From: Buttiauxella agrestis
Lineage (GTDB): Bacteria; Pseudomonadota; Gammaproteobacteria; Enterobacterales; Enterobacteriaceae
Assembly (NCBI RefSeq): GCF_900446255.1
Contig: NZ_UIGI01000001.1
Coordinates: 2,816,763 to 2,880,762, forward strand
Direction of reading: 5' to 3'
DNA length: 64,000 bases
Of this stretch, positions 36,749-48,000 are shown in pieces. The translations under genes and the position numbers were made by a program. Every line of letters begins with the position of its first letter. Position 1 is the first letter of the stretch. The notes beneath the pieces are model-generated. The model was not told the DNA's origin. It searched no databases and saw nothing but the letters and a program-made list of their open reading frames with translations.

Positions 36749-38140
36749 TTATTTGGATGACTTCCGGCCATATACGGCCCAGGTGATCACCACACAAACA
36801 ATATAAAACACGAGGAACACTTTCATCGCGCCCGCCGGAGAACCGGTCAGCGCAAGCGAGGTGCCGAACGCTTTCGGGATAAAGAACCCGCCAATCGCAC
36901 CAATCGCAGAGATAAAGCCCAATGCTGCAGCAGTGTCGGTAGCCGCTTCACGCAGCGCACGCTCTTCCGTTCCACCCTGCGCTTTCACGCGATCCATGGT
37001 CAATTTGCGGAAGATAACAGAGATCATCTGGAAGGTAGAACCACTTCCCAGACCGGCCGTCAGGAACAGCATCAGGAACACGCCAAAGAAGGCAATAAAG
37101 TTACCGCCAACGCCATTGTGAGGCAGCGTGGTAAACAGCAGCGCACTGAAAATCGCCATAAAGATAAAGTTCAACAGCGAAACACGCGTGCCGCCAAAGC
37201 GGTCAGAAATCGCCCCGCCTGCAGAACGTGCCAGCGCACCAAACAGTGGGCCGAAGAAGGCAAAATGCAAAATGTTGACGTCCGGGAACTGCGTTTTTGC
37301 CAGCATCGCAAAACCAGCAGAGAAACCGATAAACGAGCCGAACGTCGCCAGATACAGCACGCCCATAATCCACAGGTGAGCACGTTTCAGAACCGGCAAC
37401 TGCTCTTTTAAAGAGGCTTTAGATGTTGCCAGGTCGTTCATGCCAAACCAGGCTGCAATGGTGAAGATAGCCAACAGCGGCACCCAAACCCATGCGGCGT
37501 TTTCGAGGAACAGCATGGTGCCGTCAGCCTGCTCAACGCCTGTTCCGCCAAATACCGCAAACATGGAAAGCGAGATCACCAGCGGGGCGACTAACTGCAT
37601 CACGCTCACGCCCAGGTTGCCTAACCCACCGTTAATACCCAGCGCGCCGCCCTGTTTTGCTTTCGGGAAGAAGAAGCTGATGTTTGCCATGCTGGAAGCA
37701 AAGTTCGCCCCGGCAAAACCGCACAGCAACGCAATCATGATAAACACGCTAAAAGGTGTTGCCGGGTTTTGCACCGCGAAGCCCAACCACACGCAAGGGA
37801 TGATCAAAATCCCGGTGCTAAATGCAGTCCAGCGGCGGCCACCGAACACAGGCACCATAAAGGAGTAAGGCACGCGCAACAAAGCGCCAGACACAGACGG
37901 CAGCGCCGTCAGCATAAAGAGTTGGTCAGTGGTGAAGTTAAAACCGACTTTGTTCAGGTTAACGGCTACCGCACTGAACAGCATCCAGACGCAGAACGCC
38001 AACAACAAACACGGTACGGAAATCCATAAGTTACGGCTGGCAATGCCGTGACCCTTACTTTGCCAGAAGGCGGGTTCTTCTGGCCGCCACTCGGTGATGA
38101 GCGACCCCGATTTCTGGTTATTTGTGGGGGACTGAGACAT
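36749..38140 (-). CDS. narK: nitrate/nitrite antiporter NarK
   Basis: A 463-residue MFS protein identical in length to E. coli NarK; it exchanges nitrite for nitrate and supports nitrate respiration. Twelve helices, with the nitrate signature GFAGANFASSMANISFFFP and its C-half counterpart AGLGSGSTFQMISVIFRKL. The start MSQSPTNNQKSG (38140) follows GAGGTG and matches the E. coli start region; the ORF runs 29 codons further upstream but without support. It is divergent from narXL, with FNR and NarL sites in the shared region. Confidence 0.97.
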   Translation of the reverse strand: MSQSPTNNQKSGSLITEWRPEEPAFWQSKGHGIASRNLWISVPCLLLAFCVWMLFSAVAVNLNKVGFNFTTDQLFMLTALPSVSGALLRVPYSFMVPVFGGRRWTAFSTGILIIPCVWLGFAVQNPATPFSVFIMIALLCGFAGANFASSMANISFFFPKAKQGGALGINGGLGNLGVSVMQLVAPLVISLSMFAVFGGTGVEQADGTMLFLENAAWVWVPLLAIFTIAAWFGMNDLATSKASLKEQLPVLKRAHLWIMGVLYLATFGSFIGFSAGFAMLAKTQFPDVNILHFAFFGPLFGALARSAGGAISDRFGGTRVSLLNFIFMAIFSALLFTTLPHNGVGGNFIAFFGVFLMLFLTAGLGSGSTFQMISVIFRKLTMDRVKAQGGTEERALREAATDTAAALGFISAIGAIGGFFIPKAFGTSLALTGSPAGAMKVFLVFYIVCVVITWAVYGRKSSK

Positions 38141-38201
38141 AAACACCTCAAAAAGAGTGAGAGTAATTGCCGCCACATTAGGTGCTAACGAGGAATAAAA
38201 A

Positions 38202-38215
38202 TTGATGTGAATCAA
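38202..38215. promoter_or_regulatory. FNR site of the narK promoter
   Basis: TTGATGTGAATCAA is a perfect TTGAT-N4-ATCAA match, 62-75 bp upstream of the narK start. A second palindrome, GGTTAAAATTTAACC (38237-38251), lies further upstream, near the place of the second E. coli FNR site, but does not match FNR. Confidence 0.82.
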
Positions 38216-38357
38216 GGGATAACCCATCAGAATAATGGTTAAAATTTAACCGTCATTCTTTGTGGGTAATGAAAAAATCCTTAAATAGTGTGGTTTTTCA
38301 CATGCCTGAAAGAAGGTGTTAATACCCTTACACCAAAATATGCCACCCCTGGCAATT

Positions 38358-38392
38358 AGTGGGTAATCCTTAAGGGGTATGGGTATACTCCG
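38358..38392. promoter_or_regulatory. NarL heptamer cluster between narK and narX
   Basis: TACCCCT and TACCCAT on the reverse strand are consensus NarL heptamers. They are flanked by one-mismatch copies TACCCAC (reverse) and TACTCCG (forward). They can serve narK and the divergent narXL promoter. Confidence 0.7.
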
Positions 38393-38449
38393 GGGGATGT
38401 CTGAAAATACCCGCATTGTCATTTTTCACTCAACGGAGTTCCTCTGTTA

Positions 38450-40234
38450 ATGCTTAAACGCCTGCTCTCTCCGCTCACTTTGTTCAACCAACTGGCCTTA
38501 ATTGTGCTGTTGCTGGCATTGTTGGGTGTCGCGGGTATGAGTCTTGCGGGCTGGCTGGCGCAAGGAATTCAGGGTAACGCGCACGCCATCAATAAGGCGG
38601 GTTCGATGCGCATGCAAAGCTATCGTCTGCTGGCAGCGATCCCTCTTATTGAAAAAGACAGCGCGCTACTCGATGAGATGGAACAGACCACCTGGAGCAA
38701 AGATTTACAGGAGGCGGCGGAACAAGACGGCCAACAAGATAAACTCGCCGCCCTGCAACATTACTGGCGTGAGGAACTCGAACCCGCGCTGCGCCGTGCC
38801 AACAATGCCGACCAGGTCAAACCGCATGTTGCCGGTTTTGTCGCCCGCATCGATAAGCTTGTCACCACCTTTGATCACACCACCGAAATGCGCCTGCACC
38901 GGATTATCCAGCTGCAACTTGGCATGGCGGCATTAATGGGCCTGCTGATCATTTTCACCGTCATCTGGTTACGCAAACAGTTACTGCGTCCCTGGCAGAA
39001 ATTGCTGACCATGGCGCAGGCGATTGGGCAGCGGGACTTCACTCACCGCGTGAACGTTCGTGGTCGCAATGAAATGGCAACGCTGGGTATCGCGCTCAAT
39101 AGCATGTCTGCCGAACTGGCGGAAAGCTACGCCAGCCTTGAGCAACGCGTGCGTGAAAAAACCGCCGGGCTTGAGCAAAAAAACCAGATCCTCTCATTTT
39201 TGTATCAGGCTAACCGCCGCCTGCACTCGCAAGCTCCGCTGTGCCAGCGCCTGTCGCCGGTTCTCAGCGAATTACAGCATTTGACCCCGCTGCGTAACAT
39301 CGAGCTGCGGGTTTATGAATATGAAGACGAAGAGAATTACGAAGAATATACCTACCAGCCTGACAGCAGCTGTGAAGCCAGCGGCTGCAATCTTTGCCCG
39401 CGCGAGCCGTTGCTACAGCCTTGCGAAACCACCGCACAAAAATGGCGATTGACCGATAACCACATTCAGTACGGTCTGGTGCTGGCACAATTACCGCTCG
39501 GTAGCAGCCTGACGCACGACCAGCAGCAGCTAGTTTTAACCCTGATGGAACAGCTCACCGCCACGTTGGCGCTTGAGCGGCAGTACGAGCGCCAGCAGCA
39601 ACTGGTGGTCATGGAAGAGCGCTCCGCCATCGCCCGCGAATTGCATGATTCCATCGCCCAGTCGCTCTCCTGCCTGAAAATGCAGGTCAGCTGTCTGCAA
39701 ATGCAAGGCGCTTCCCTGCCCCCTGAAATGCAGACGTTACTGGGGCAGATGCGTAGCGAACTGAATACTTCATGGCGACAACTGCGTGAATTACTGACCA
39801 CCTTCCGCCTGCAATTAATTGAACCGGGGCTGCGCCCGGCGCTGGAAGCCAGTTGCCGCGAATTTAGCGAAAAACTGGGCTTCCCGGTCAATCTGGATTA
39901 CCAGGTGCCGCCGCGCCTGGTGCCGTCTCATCAGGCCATTCACCTGGTGCAAATTACCCGTGAAGCGTTAAATAACAGCCTGAAACACGCCAACGCCACC
40001 GCAAGTGGTGTCAGCGTAATTCATCGCGACAATCAAATTACCTTAACCATCTGGGATAACGGCTGTGGCATTCCCGGCAACGGCGAGCGCCGCAACCATT
40101 ACGGTCTTATTATTATGCGAGATCGTGCGCAAAGTCTGAGAGGCGATTGCCAGGTGCGCGAACGCCCTGGTGGCGGCACTCAGGTCATCGTGAGTTTTAT
40201 CCCCGAACTAACCCCAGGAGCACAACATGAGTAA
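38450..40234 (+). CDS. narX: nitrate/nitrite sensor histidine kinase NarX
   Basis: A 594-residue membrane sensor (E. coli 598). TM1 (about residues 14-36) is followed by the P-box [19 protein letters not shown] that binds nitrate in the periplasmic domain, TM2 near 152-172, HAMP, a cysteine-rich central module ([10 protein letters not shown]) and a HisKA_3 kinase core with phospho-accepting His399 in [11 protein letters not shown]. The ATPase G-box is DNGCGIPG. It phosphorylates or dephosphorylates NarL. It overlaps narL by eight bases. Confidence 0.97.
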   Translation: MLKRLLSPLTLFNQLALIVLLLALLGVAGMSLAGWLAQGIQGNAHAINKAGSMRMQSYRLLAAIPLIEKDSALLDEMEQTTWSKDLQEAAEQDGQQDKLAALQHYWREELEPALRRANNADQVKPHVAGFVARIDKLVTTFDHTTEMRLHRIIQLQLGMAALMGLLIIFTVIWLRKQLLRPWQKLLTMAQAIGQRDFTHRVNVRGRNEMATLGIALNSMSAELAESYASLEQRVREKTAGLEQKNQILSFLYQANRRLHSQAPLCQRLSPVLSELQHLTPLRNIELRVYEYEDEENYEEYTYQPDSSCEASGCNLCPREPLLQPCETTAQKWRLTDNHIQYGLVLAQLPLGSSLTHDQQQLVLTLMEQLTATLALERQYERQQQLVVMEERSAIARELHDSIAQSLSCLKMQVSCLQMQGASLPPEMQTLLGQMRSELNTSWRQLRELLTTFRLQLIEPGLRPALEASCREFSEKLGFPVNLDYQVPPRLVPSHQAIHLVQITREALNNSLKHANATASGVSVIHRDNQITLTIWDNGCGIPGNGERRNHYGLIIMRDRAQSLRGDCQVRERPGGGTQVIVSFIPELTPGAQHE

Positions 40235-40877
40235 CCCGGAAGCCTCGACCATATTGCTTATCGACGATCATCCCATGCTGCGCACTGGCGTTAAACAACT
40301 CATCAGTATGGCGCCGGAACTGGCGGTTGTCGGTGAAGCGGGGAATGGAGAACAAGGCGTTCAACTTGCCGAGGAACTCGACCCGGACTTGATCTTGCTG
40401 GACTTAAATATGCCCGGCATGAACGGCCTGGAAACGCTCGACTGCCTGCGTGAGAAACCCCTCTCCGGCCGTATTGTAGTGTTCAGCGTATCGAACCACG
40501 AAGAAGATGTGGTTACGGCGCTGAAACGCGGCGCAGATGGTTATCTGCTGAAAGATATGGAGCCAGAAGATTTGCTCAAGGCGTTGCAACAGGCCGCCGC
40601 GGGTGAAATGGTATTAAGCGAAGCATTGACGCCAGTGCTGGCCGCCAGCCTGCGTGCAAATCGCGCCACGTCTGACCGTGACGTTAACCTGCTGACACCA
40701 CGCGAGCGCGATATCCTTAAACTCATCGCCCAGGGTTTGCCAAATAAGATGATTGCCCGCCGCCTCGATATCACCGAAAGCACGGTGAAAGTTCACGTGA
40801 AGCACCTGCTTAAAAAGATGAAGCTGAAATCCCGTGTCGAAGCGGCGGTTTGGGTGCATCAGGACCGGATATTTTAA
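40227..40877 (+). CDS. narL: nitrate/nitrite response regulator NarL
   Basis: A 216-residue response regulator identical in length to E. coli NarL. Receiver domain with phospho-acceptor Asp59 ([15 protein letters not shown]) and Lys in GYLLKDMEP. The C-terminal LuxR-type helix-turn-helix is [20 protein letters not shown] with [13 protein letters not shown]. It activates narG and narK through the heptamer sites seen upstream of both. It is translated together with narX by overlap. Confidence 0.98.
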   Translation: MSNPEASTILLIDDHPMLRTGVKQLISMAPELAVVGEAGNGEQGVQLAEELDPDLILLDLNMPGMNGLETLDCLREKPLSGRIVVFSVSNHEEDVVTALKRGADGYLLKDMEPEDLLKALQQAAAGEMVLSEALTPVLAASLRANRATSDRDVNLLTPRERDILKLIAQGLPNKMIARRLDITESTVKVHVKHLLKKMKLKSRVEAAVWVHQDRIF

Positions 40878-40895
40878 GGTTAGAACGGGGAATGT

Positions 40896-40972
40896 GGTGG
40901 ATGACGCTTCGCTTGTCCACCCTATAAAACCGAATCAAATCATAGGTCGGATAAACGCTAGCGTCATCCGAC
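40896..40972. repeat. pair of REP-type palindromes after narL
   Basis: First unit 40896-40921 (GGTGGATGACGCTTCGCTTG, then TCCACC) and second unit 40943-40972 (TAGGTCGGATAAACGCTAGC, then GTCATCCGA) stand between convergent narL and ychO. The second is the same family as 6551 and 26404. Confidence 0.7.
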
Positions 40973-40980
40973 ATCTGTGA

Positions 40981-42381
40981 TTATTCCGGTATTAACTCGT
41001 AGCGCGGATCTGCCGCAGGGCTGATGACCAAAGGCTCCGCCAGTTTCAGCGTAATCCAGTTAGACGTCACTTTCTGACCCTTATCATCTTCAATCACCAC
41101 AGAAAGACGATATTCATTCGGGCCGTTATCGTTCCACATCGGCATGATCATGCTCCAGCCGTTAGCGTCGCGGTTATTCGCAGGTGGCGTCAGGCTCAAT
41201 GCCTGAGTATCGCCCTGCCAGGTAATGCTGCGAATACCGTGGCTGGCGCGGATTTGCAGCTTAAGTGCCACCGTTTCGCCCGCGTGCAACTCCCATGGCG
41301 GTGTTGCCAAAAATACCGATAACGTTTTGCGCTGGCGATACTCCATCACCGGCAAGGAATCACGTTCCACGTTGTCGTAACGGCTACCGCGTAAAGAACT
41401 GGTGGTCGCAACTTCAGCCGCAGACAACTGCTTTGCTACCGGCACGCCAAAACGGTAATTCAGCTTCAGGCCGAGATTATCCTGCGACACGCCGCTTTCA
41501 CCCTGCTTATGCTGCGCGGTGAGCGTCAGCAGCGGTATCGGCGTGTAACTCAATCCCATCGTCACCGCCACCGGGTTACGATAACCCGTGCCGCTATCAA
41601 ACAAGTCAACGCTATTACCGTAGTATTTCTCGAAGCTGAGGCTGGTATTGATATGGCGATAAAACGGTAGCCACGCCTGCGCGGTAATGTCATAACCTCG
41701 CGCCAGACGCTGCTCCAGGGTTTCGCTACTCCCGTCCTGCCAACTGGATAATGGCTGATAATAATTAGCCGACAGACGTAAATACTCGCCCCACGCTTCG
41801 GTGCCAAACCCGGCACGCTGCAAATTGTTGGCAAGCTGATTGTCGTAAAAAGCGTTATATCCCAGCAGCCAGTCGCCCGCCACCCAACGCTGCCCGGCAC
41901 CGATATTCCCTATCGACCCGTCGTCATGCTGGGTAAACCCTACCTGACTCCAGGTGAGATAACGGTTGTTATCCTGCCAGGGCGTAAACAAAGAGGCGCT
42001 GCTGCCGTTCCAGTTACCGTGCTCATCCACCAGCAAATTGACGCTGGCTTTCCCCCAGGGAGATAACAGCGATTCCGCTTCACTGGTGACTTTGTCGGTG
42101 AGCACATCCCGCAGGCGAGTAAAAGCCAGCAACCGTGCCTGATCGCCCGCATCCAGCCCATCATCGACCATACTGGCTTCACCGAATTTCTTCGCCATGG
42201 CGGCAATTTCGCGTGCAGCGGCGTCCGATTCCGGGGCCATCCCCAGATCGGGCAATTGTTCGGTTGACTGGTCAAAAGGGTTTTCGGCTTTCTCGATAAA
42301 GATCTGCCGGGTACTGGCAGCCCCTCCAGCGCTAAGGAGTGCGTATGACAGGGTGAAAAATGGAACGGCTTTTCTAAACAT
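40981..42381 (-). CDS. ychO: invasin-like outer-membrane protein YchO
   Basis: A 466-residue protein of the inverse-autotransporter beta-domain family (E. coli YchO 464). A signal peptide of about 22 residues is followed by the N-terminal barrel domain (SPWGKASVNLLVDEHGNWNG, GYNAFYDNQLANNLQRAGFG, LSANYYQPLSSW, LNYRFGVP). A C-terminal Ig-like domain follows (about 365-455). It is shorter than true intimins and invasins, with one extracellular-type domain. It sits after the nas operon in the same direction, 67 bp downstream of nasA, with TATAAT just ahead of its ATG. Confidence 0.9.
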   Translation of the reverse strand: MFRKAVPFFTLSYALLSAGGAASTRQIFIEKAENPFDQSTEQLPDLGMAPESDAAAREIAAMAKKFGEASMVDDGLDAGDQARLLAFTRLRDVLTDKVTSEAESLLSPWGKASVNLLVDEHGNWNGSSASLFTPWQDNNRYLTWSQVGFTQHDDGSIGNIGAGQRWVAGDWLLGYNAFYDNQLANNLQRAGFGTEAWGEYLRLSANYYQPLSSWQDGSSETLEQRLARGYDITAQAWLPFYRHINTSLSFEKYYGNSVDLFDSGTGYRNPVAVTMGLSYTPIPLLTLTAQHKQGESGVSQDNLGLKLNYRFGVPVAKQLSAAEVATTSSLRGSRYDNVERDSLPVMEYRQRKTLSVFLATPPWELHAGETVALKLQIRASHGIRSITWQGDTQALSLTPPANNRDANGWSMIMPMWNDNGPNEYRLSVVIEDDKGQKVTSNWITLKLAEPLVISPAADPRYELIPE

Positions 42382-42448
42382 CTGGAAATTATAACATCAC
42401 ACCGCAGCAATTCATTCCCAAACTCGTAAACACAGATTACTCCGGGTG

Positions 42449-45025
42449 TTATTTCAACAACGCTTTAAGTTCTGGAATACAAGAGCCGCAGTTGGTGCCA
42501 CAGCGCAGTTTTTCACCCAGCTGTGCGACTGACTGGCAGCCCCCTGCGATTGCGGCAAGAATCGTTTTCTCTCCCACACCAAAGCAACTACACACTGTCG
42601 CACCCGCATCGGCTTGTGCACCGGGCGCTTTTCCGGCTAACAGCCGATGGCGTTCCGCCGCCGTTGCCGGGGCCTGTTCAAACGCATTCACTACCGCAGC
42701 CGTGGCGATCTCAGGCCAGACGTTTGCACTATAGAATGCCAGCTGTAACACCCCGTTTTGCCAGGCGAGGACATGGTAAAACTGACCGTCCCCGCAGGCG
42801 GTTTGCAACTGCCAGCCGCGCCCGGCGGCAAGCGTTTCTATCCATGCATCAGCATGAGTGTCTGCGGCACACAGGAAATGCGTAACACCGGGTGAAGCCT
42901 GCTTCCACCAGTGGATTTCCTGCGCAAACACGATGTCTTCACGTGCAAAAACCTCACCACACCATTCAGGCTGCCAGCGCTGAATGCGCACGGCTGTTTG
43001 TTTGCTTTCAGGCTGTCCGGAATGGGGATCGCACACGCTATTCACGAGGCTGTTGATCTGCCCTTTGCGCGCAAACTGTTGGTTCCAGTGCATCGGTACA
43101 AACACATTTCCCGGCAGTTGGTTTTCGCTCACCAACACCTTCGCCACCATGCCGCCGGAACGTGAAGCCACTCTGGCCAGACCATTATTGGTGACACTGT
43201 AACGCTTGGCGTCACGCGGATGGATCTCCAGTAACGGCAATTTCATGTGCTGCATCAGGCGCGGTACGCTGCCGGTGCGCGTCATGGTGTGCCACTGGTC
43301 ACGAATACGCCCGCTGTTGAGAATCAGCGGGTAAGTGTGGTCGGCGCTCGCCTGGGGTAAAGCCGGTTCAACCGGCAGCAACTGGAACTTCCCGTTCGGA
43401 TGCCAGCTTTTAAAGGGTGGATGCTCCTGCTCCGTGACCGGCCAGCGCACAGGTTCAAGTGCGTCGTATTGGGCGCGGCTTAAATTTGCCAGGCCGCTGA
43501 TATCAAATGCGCGAGTGCCGTTATTTTCATAGCCGGAAAGAGCCGCATGTTCGCTAAATATTTGATGGGGATGTTGCCACTGAAAGGCTTCGCGATAACC
43601 CAAGCGTTGGGCAATTTGCGCGACCATCCACCAGTCGGCACGCGCCTCGCCCGGTGCGGGTAGAAACGCACGCTGGCGTGAAATACGCCGTTCAGAGTTG
43701 GTGACGGTTCCGTTTTTCTCCCCCCATGCCAGTGCCGGAAATTTGACGGTGGCGAAACGCGAAGTATCCGTTTCCCGCACCACTTCCGAGACAATCACAA
43801 GCGGGCAGTTCGCCAGCGCCTGCGCCACATGCGAGCTATCCGGCAGCGAAACCAGAGGATTGGTGCCCATAATCCACACCGCTTTGACTTCACCGCGCCC
43901 TATCGCTTCAAACAGTTCGACGGCCATTAACCCCGGCGTTTCGGCAATACGTTCACTGCCCCAAAAACGCCCGACACGGGCGATATCGGCTGGCTCAAAA
44001 TTCATATGGCAGGCCAGCTGATTGGCCAGGCCGCCGACTTCACGCCCGCCCATGGCATTCGGTTGTCCGGTCAGCGAAAAGGGGCCGCACCCTTCGCGCC
44101 CAATTTTGCCGCTCGCCAGATGCACGTTGATGATCGCATTGCATTTATCACTACCGCTCGACGACTGGTTAATGCCCATGGTGTAAAGCGTCATCGCCCG
44201 GTTTGCCTGGGCGAACCATTGCCATAAAGTCTGCACATCTGCGCTTTCGAGCTGGCAAAAGTCCGCGCATTTCTCCAGTGTCCAGTCGGCGGCGATATCC
44301 AGCGCTGCGGTTTGCCCGTCAAATGTCGTTTCCGCCAATGACGGCTGCAAATGATGCAATAACCCGACGAACAATGCGGCGTCGCTTCCGGGGCGAAGCG
44401 CGAGGTGCAAATCGGCAATGTCACACGTCGCCGTACGACGCGGGTCGATAACCACCACTTTCATCTGCGGGCGCTGTTGTTTAGCCTGCATCAGGCGCTG
44501 ATACAGAACCGGATGTGCCCAGGCCGCATTGGAACCCACCAGGATAACCAAGTCGGTTTGCTCCAGATCCTCATAACTGCACGGCACAAAATCCGCGCCA
44601 AATGCGCGTTTGTATCCCACTACCGCCGAGGACATACACAGCCGCGAATTGGTGTCGATATTCCCCGCGCCAATAAACCCCTTCATCAGCTTGTTGGCGG
44701 CGTAATAATCTTCGGTTAGCAGTTGGCCGGAGGCGTAAAACGCCACGGCTTTGGGGCCGAATTCGTCAATAATCCCTTGCAGACGACGGGCGGTTTCATC
44801 CAGCGCGGCTTCCCATTCCACGCGCTCGCCATTGATTTCGGGATACAGCAAACGCCCTTCCAGACCCAGCGTTTCGCCTAATGCCGCACCTTTGACGCAC
44901 AGCCGCCCAAAGTTTGCTGGATGCTGTTCATCGCCGCTAATCTGGAAGCCGTTTTCCGTTGGCTGCGCTTTTACGCCGCAACCGACGCCGCAGTAAGGGC
45001 ACGTTGAACGCACGACGTTAGTCAT
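42449..45025 (-). CDS. nasA: assimilatory nitrate reductase large subunit NasA
   Basis: An 858-residue molybdopterin (bis-MGD) enzyme reducing nitrate to nitrite for nitrogen assimilation in the cytoplasm. Start at MTNVVRSTCPYCGVGCG; the [4Fe-4S] ligands are Cys9, Cys12, Cys16 and Cys43. The probable molybdenum cysteine is Cys130 in NSRLCMSSAV. A C-terminal BFD-like [2Fe-2S] domain has Cys812, 814, 846 and 849 (CSCFGVG and CGTNCGSC), as in Klebsiella NasA. The ATG overlaps the stop of nasCB (ATGA). It is the last nas gene and takes electrons from the NasC-type reductase. Confidence 0.94.
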   Translation of the reverse strand: MTNVVRSTCPYCGVGCGVKAQPTENGFQISGDEQHPANFGRLCVKGAALGETLGLEGRLLYPEINGERVEWEAALDETARRLQGIIDEFGPKAVAFYASGQLLTEDYYAANKLMKGFIGAGNIDTNSRLCMSSAVVGYKRAFGADFVPCSYEDLEQTDLVILVGSNAAWAHPVLYQRLMQAKQQRPQMKVVVIDPRRTATCDIADLHLALRPGSDAALFVGLLHHLQPSLAETTFDGQTAALDIAADWTLEKCADFCQLESADVQTLWQWFAQANRAMTLYTMGINQSSSGSDKCNAIINVHLASGKIGREGCGPFSLTGQPNAMGGREVGGLANQLACHMNFEPADIARVGRFWGSERIAETPGLMAVELFEAIGRGEVKAVWIMGTNPLVSLPDSSHVAQALANCPLVIVSEVVRETDTSRFATVKFPALAWGEKNGTVTNSERRISRQRAFLPAPGEARADWWMVAQIAQRLGYREAFQWQHPHQIFSEHAALSGYENNGTRAFDISGLANLSRAQYDALEPVRWPVTEQEHPPFKSWHPNGKFQLLPVEPALPQASADHTYPLILNSGRIRDQWHTMTRTGSVPRLMQHMKLPLLEIHPRDAKRYSVTNNGLARVASRSGGMVAKVLVSENQLPGNVFVPMHWNQQFARKGQINSLVNSVCDPHSGQPESKQTAVRIQRWQPEWCGEVFAREDIVFAQEIHWWKQASPGVTHFLCAADTHADAWIETLAAGRGWQLQTACGDGQFYHVLAWQNGVLQLAFYSANVWPEIATAAVVNAFEQAPATAAERHRLLAGKAPGAQADAGATVCSCFGVGEKTILAAIAGGCQSVAQLGEKLRCGTNCGSCIPELKALLK

Positions 45026-48000
45026 GATGCCTCCGCACGCATAATCAGCGCCTGGCTTCCCACCCACACGGTGCCTTGTTCCACTTTCACCGGCCAGGCG
45101 CGAACGGCAGGTTCGCCATCCTGCGTTCGCCCATCGCGCAAGCGAATGCGATGTTTATAGAGCGGGGAAATAACAATCGGCTCACCGGCGGCGTCACCGA
45201 CAATACCGCGCGACAGAACATTGGCATCGCTGCCCGGTTCGAGGTTATCGAGCGCGTAAATCGCATCGCCAAAGCGGAACAAAGCGATTTGCTGATCCCC
45301 CAGACGCGCGCCGATTCCCGCCTGCGCGGGGATTTCGCTGATATGACAAACTGCCTGCCAGGGTTTGGCTGGCACGACCGTTGGCAGATGCACCACTTCG
45401 CTGACCGGTTGTAACTGGCCTCGCAGAGTCTGACGCTGCACCGCTTCGTCCGGTTGTTCGCTGTTCACGTAAGAGCGGAACAATGCCAGGCGATCCGGGC
45501 TGTTGAGCGTGGTTTGCCATTCGCACTGGAAGGTATCGACGACGCTGACCATCTCTTTTTCCAGCTCGTCGTTCAGGCCGAGGCTGTCGTGCAAAATCAC
45601 CTCGCGCAGATAGTCGATTCCGCCCTCAAGGTTATCCATCCAGGTGCTGGTGCGTTGCAGACGGTCGGCTGTGCGGATGTAAAACATCAGCAGGCAGTCG
45701 ATGGTACGTATCAACGTTTCGCGGCTCAGGTCGCTGGCAAACAGGTCCGCATGGCGCGGTTTCATGCCGCCATTTCCGCAAACGTAGAGGTTCCAGCCTT
45801 TGTCGGTTGCAATCACACCGATATCTTTGCTCTGCGCTTCGGCACATTCCCGGGTGCAACCGGAGACCGCCATTTTGATTTTGTGCGGCGAGCGCAGCCC
45901 CTTGTAGCGGTTCTCGAGTTCAATCGCCAGCCCCGTCGAATCTTGTACGCCGTAACGGCACCAGGTCGAACCGACGCAGGATTTCACGGTGCGCAGTGAT
46001 TTACCGTAGGCGTGTCCGGTTTCAAAACCTGCTGCAACCAGCTCTTCCCAAATCGCTGGCAGCTCTTCCAGGCGCGCGCCAAACAGGTCGATTCGCTGGC
46101 CGCCGGTAATTTTGCTGTATAGCTGGTAGCGTTTTGCCACCTGACCGATGGCGATTAAACCGTCCGGGGTGATTTCACCTGCCGGAACACGCGGCACAAT
46201 CGAGTAAGTGCCATCTTTCTGGATGTTAGCGAAATAACGGTCATTGGTGTCCTGTAACGGCAGATGGGCAGGTTTGAGCAAATATTCGTTCCAGCACGAC
46301 GCCAGTACCGACGCCGCCAGCGGCTTGCAGATTTCACACCCGCTCCCGTGTCCGTAGCGGCTAATGAGTTGCTCAAAACTGCGGATATGGTTGACGCGCA
46401 CCAGATGGTAGATTTCCTGGCGCGAGTACGAGAAGTGTTCGCAGATGTCCTTTTTCACCTCCACGCCCTGCTCTTGTAACTGGTATTCCATCACTTGCTT
46501 CACCAGTGCCGAGCAGCCGCCGCAGCCCGTTGCCGCTTTGGTACATGCCTTAATCGCGCCCATGTCTCCCGCGCCGTTGCTTACCGCGGCGCAAATATCG
46601 GCTTTGCTGACGTTATGGCACGAGCAAATTTGTGCGGTTTCCGGTAATGCCGCGACACCCAACCCTTTTGGCGCGCCGCCTGCCATTGTTGGCAAAATCA
46701 GGCTTTCCGGTTGCGCAGGTAGCGCCATGCCGTTGAGCATCATTTGCAGCAGCGTGGCGTATTCCTGGCTGTCGCCCACCAGTACGCCGCCGAGCAGGGT
46801 TTTGTTATCGGCAGAGACCACGATTTTTTTGTAGATTTGCTGTGGGCCGTGGGTCCACTGGTAACTCTGGCAGCCTGGCGTGCGCCCGTGAGCGTCACCA
46901 AATGAGGCCACTTCAACGCCCAATAATTTTAGTTTGGTACTCATATCGGCACCCAGGAATGCTGATTCCTGCCCGGCAAGGGTTGCAGCCGTTACACGTG
47001 CCATTTGATAACCCGGCGCGACCAGACCGAAAATTTTCCCTTCCCAAAGTGCGCATTCGCCGATGGCATAAATTGCGCTGTCGCTGGTTTGGCAACGGTC
47101 GTTAATCACAATCCCACCGCGTTCGCCAAGTGCGAGTTCACTGCTACGTGCCAGCGCATCTTGCGGACGGATACCCGCAGAGAAGACGATAAGATCGGTA
47201 TTGAGCGTCTCGCCATCGGCGAAATTAAGCTGCAAACCGTCAACGTCGGTAATCGCTGTTGTAGATTTGCTGGTATGCACCTGCACGCCAATATCGCTGA
47301 TTTTTTCGCGCAGCATCGCCGCACCCGCATTATCGAGTTGCACCGCCATCAGATTGGGCGCGAACTCCACAACATGCGTTTCCAGACCCAGCTGTTTGAG
47401 CGCATTTGCGGCTTCCAGCCCCAGCAAACCACCGCCAATCACGACGCCGCGAGTGGCATTGCGGGCCCGTTCGGCAATGGCGTCCAGGTCATCAAGCGTG
47501 CGGTAAACAAAACAGCCCGGCAGATCGTGACCCGGAACCGGAGGCACAAACGGAAACGACCCGGTCGCCAGCACCAGTTTGTCGTACCAGGTTTCACGTC
47601 CTTCGTGGTCACGCACCACCCGTTGTTGACGGTCAATCTCAACGATTTTACTGTTGCAGCGCAGTTCAATACCGTTCTCTGCAAAGAAATCGCCCTGCAC
47701 CATTGAGAGCGACTGCGCGCTGCGTCCCGCAAAATATTCCGACAGATGCACACGGTCATACGCCGGGTGGCGCTCTTCGCCAAACACCACAATGTGATGG
47801 CTGTGATGCAGTTTCTGCGCCACACACTGTTCCAGAAAGTGGTGTCCGACCATGCCGTGACCAATTACTACCAGCGTTGCTTTTGTCATGTCGTCATTTC
47901 CGGCAGCCAACGGCTGCTCATCAGAGTGGTATTCATCAAACAGCACGTCAGGCGTAATGGGCGCCGCGCTGAGTAAAATATCGGTGAGCGCATTTGCAGG

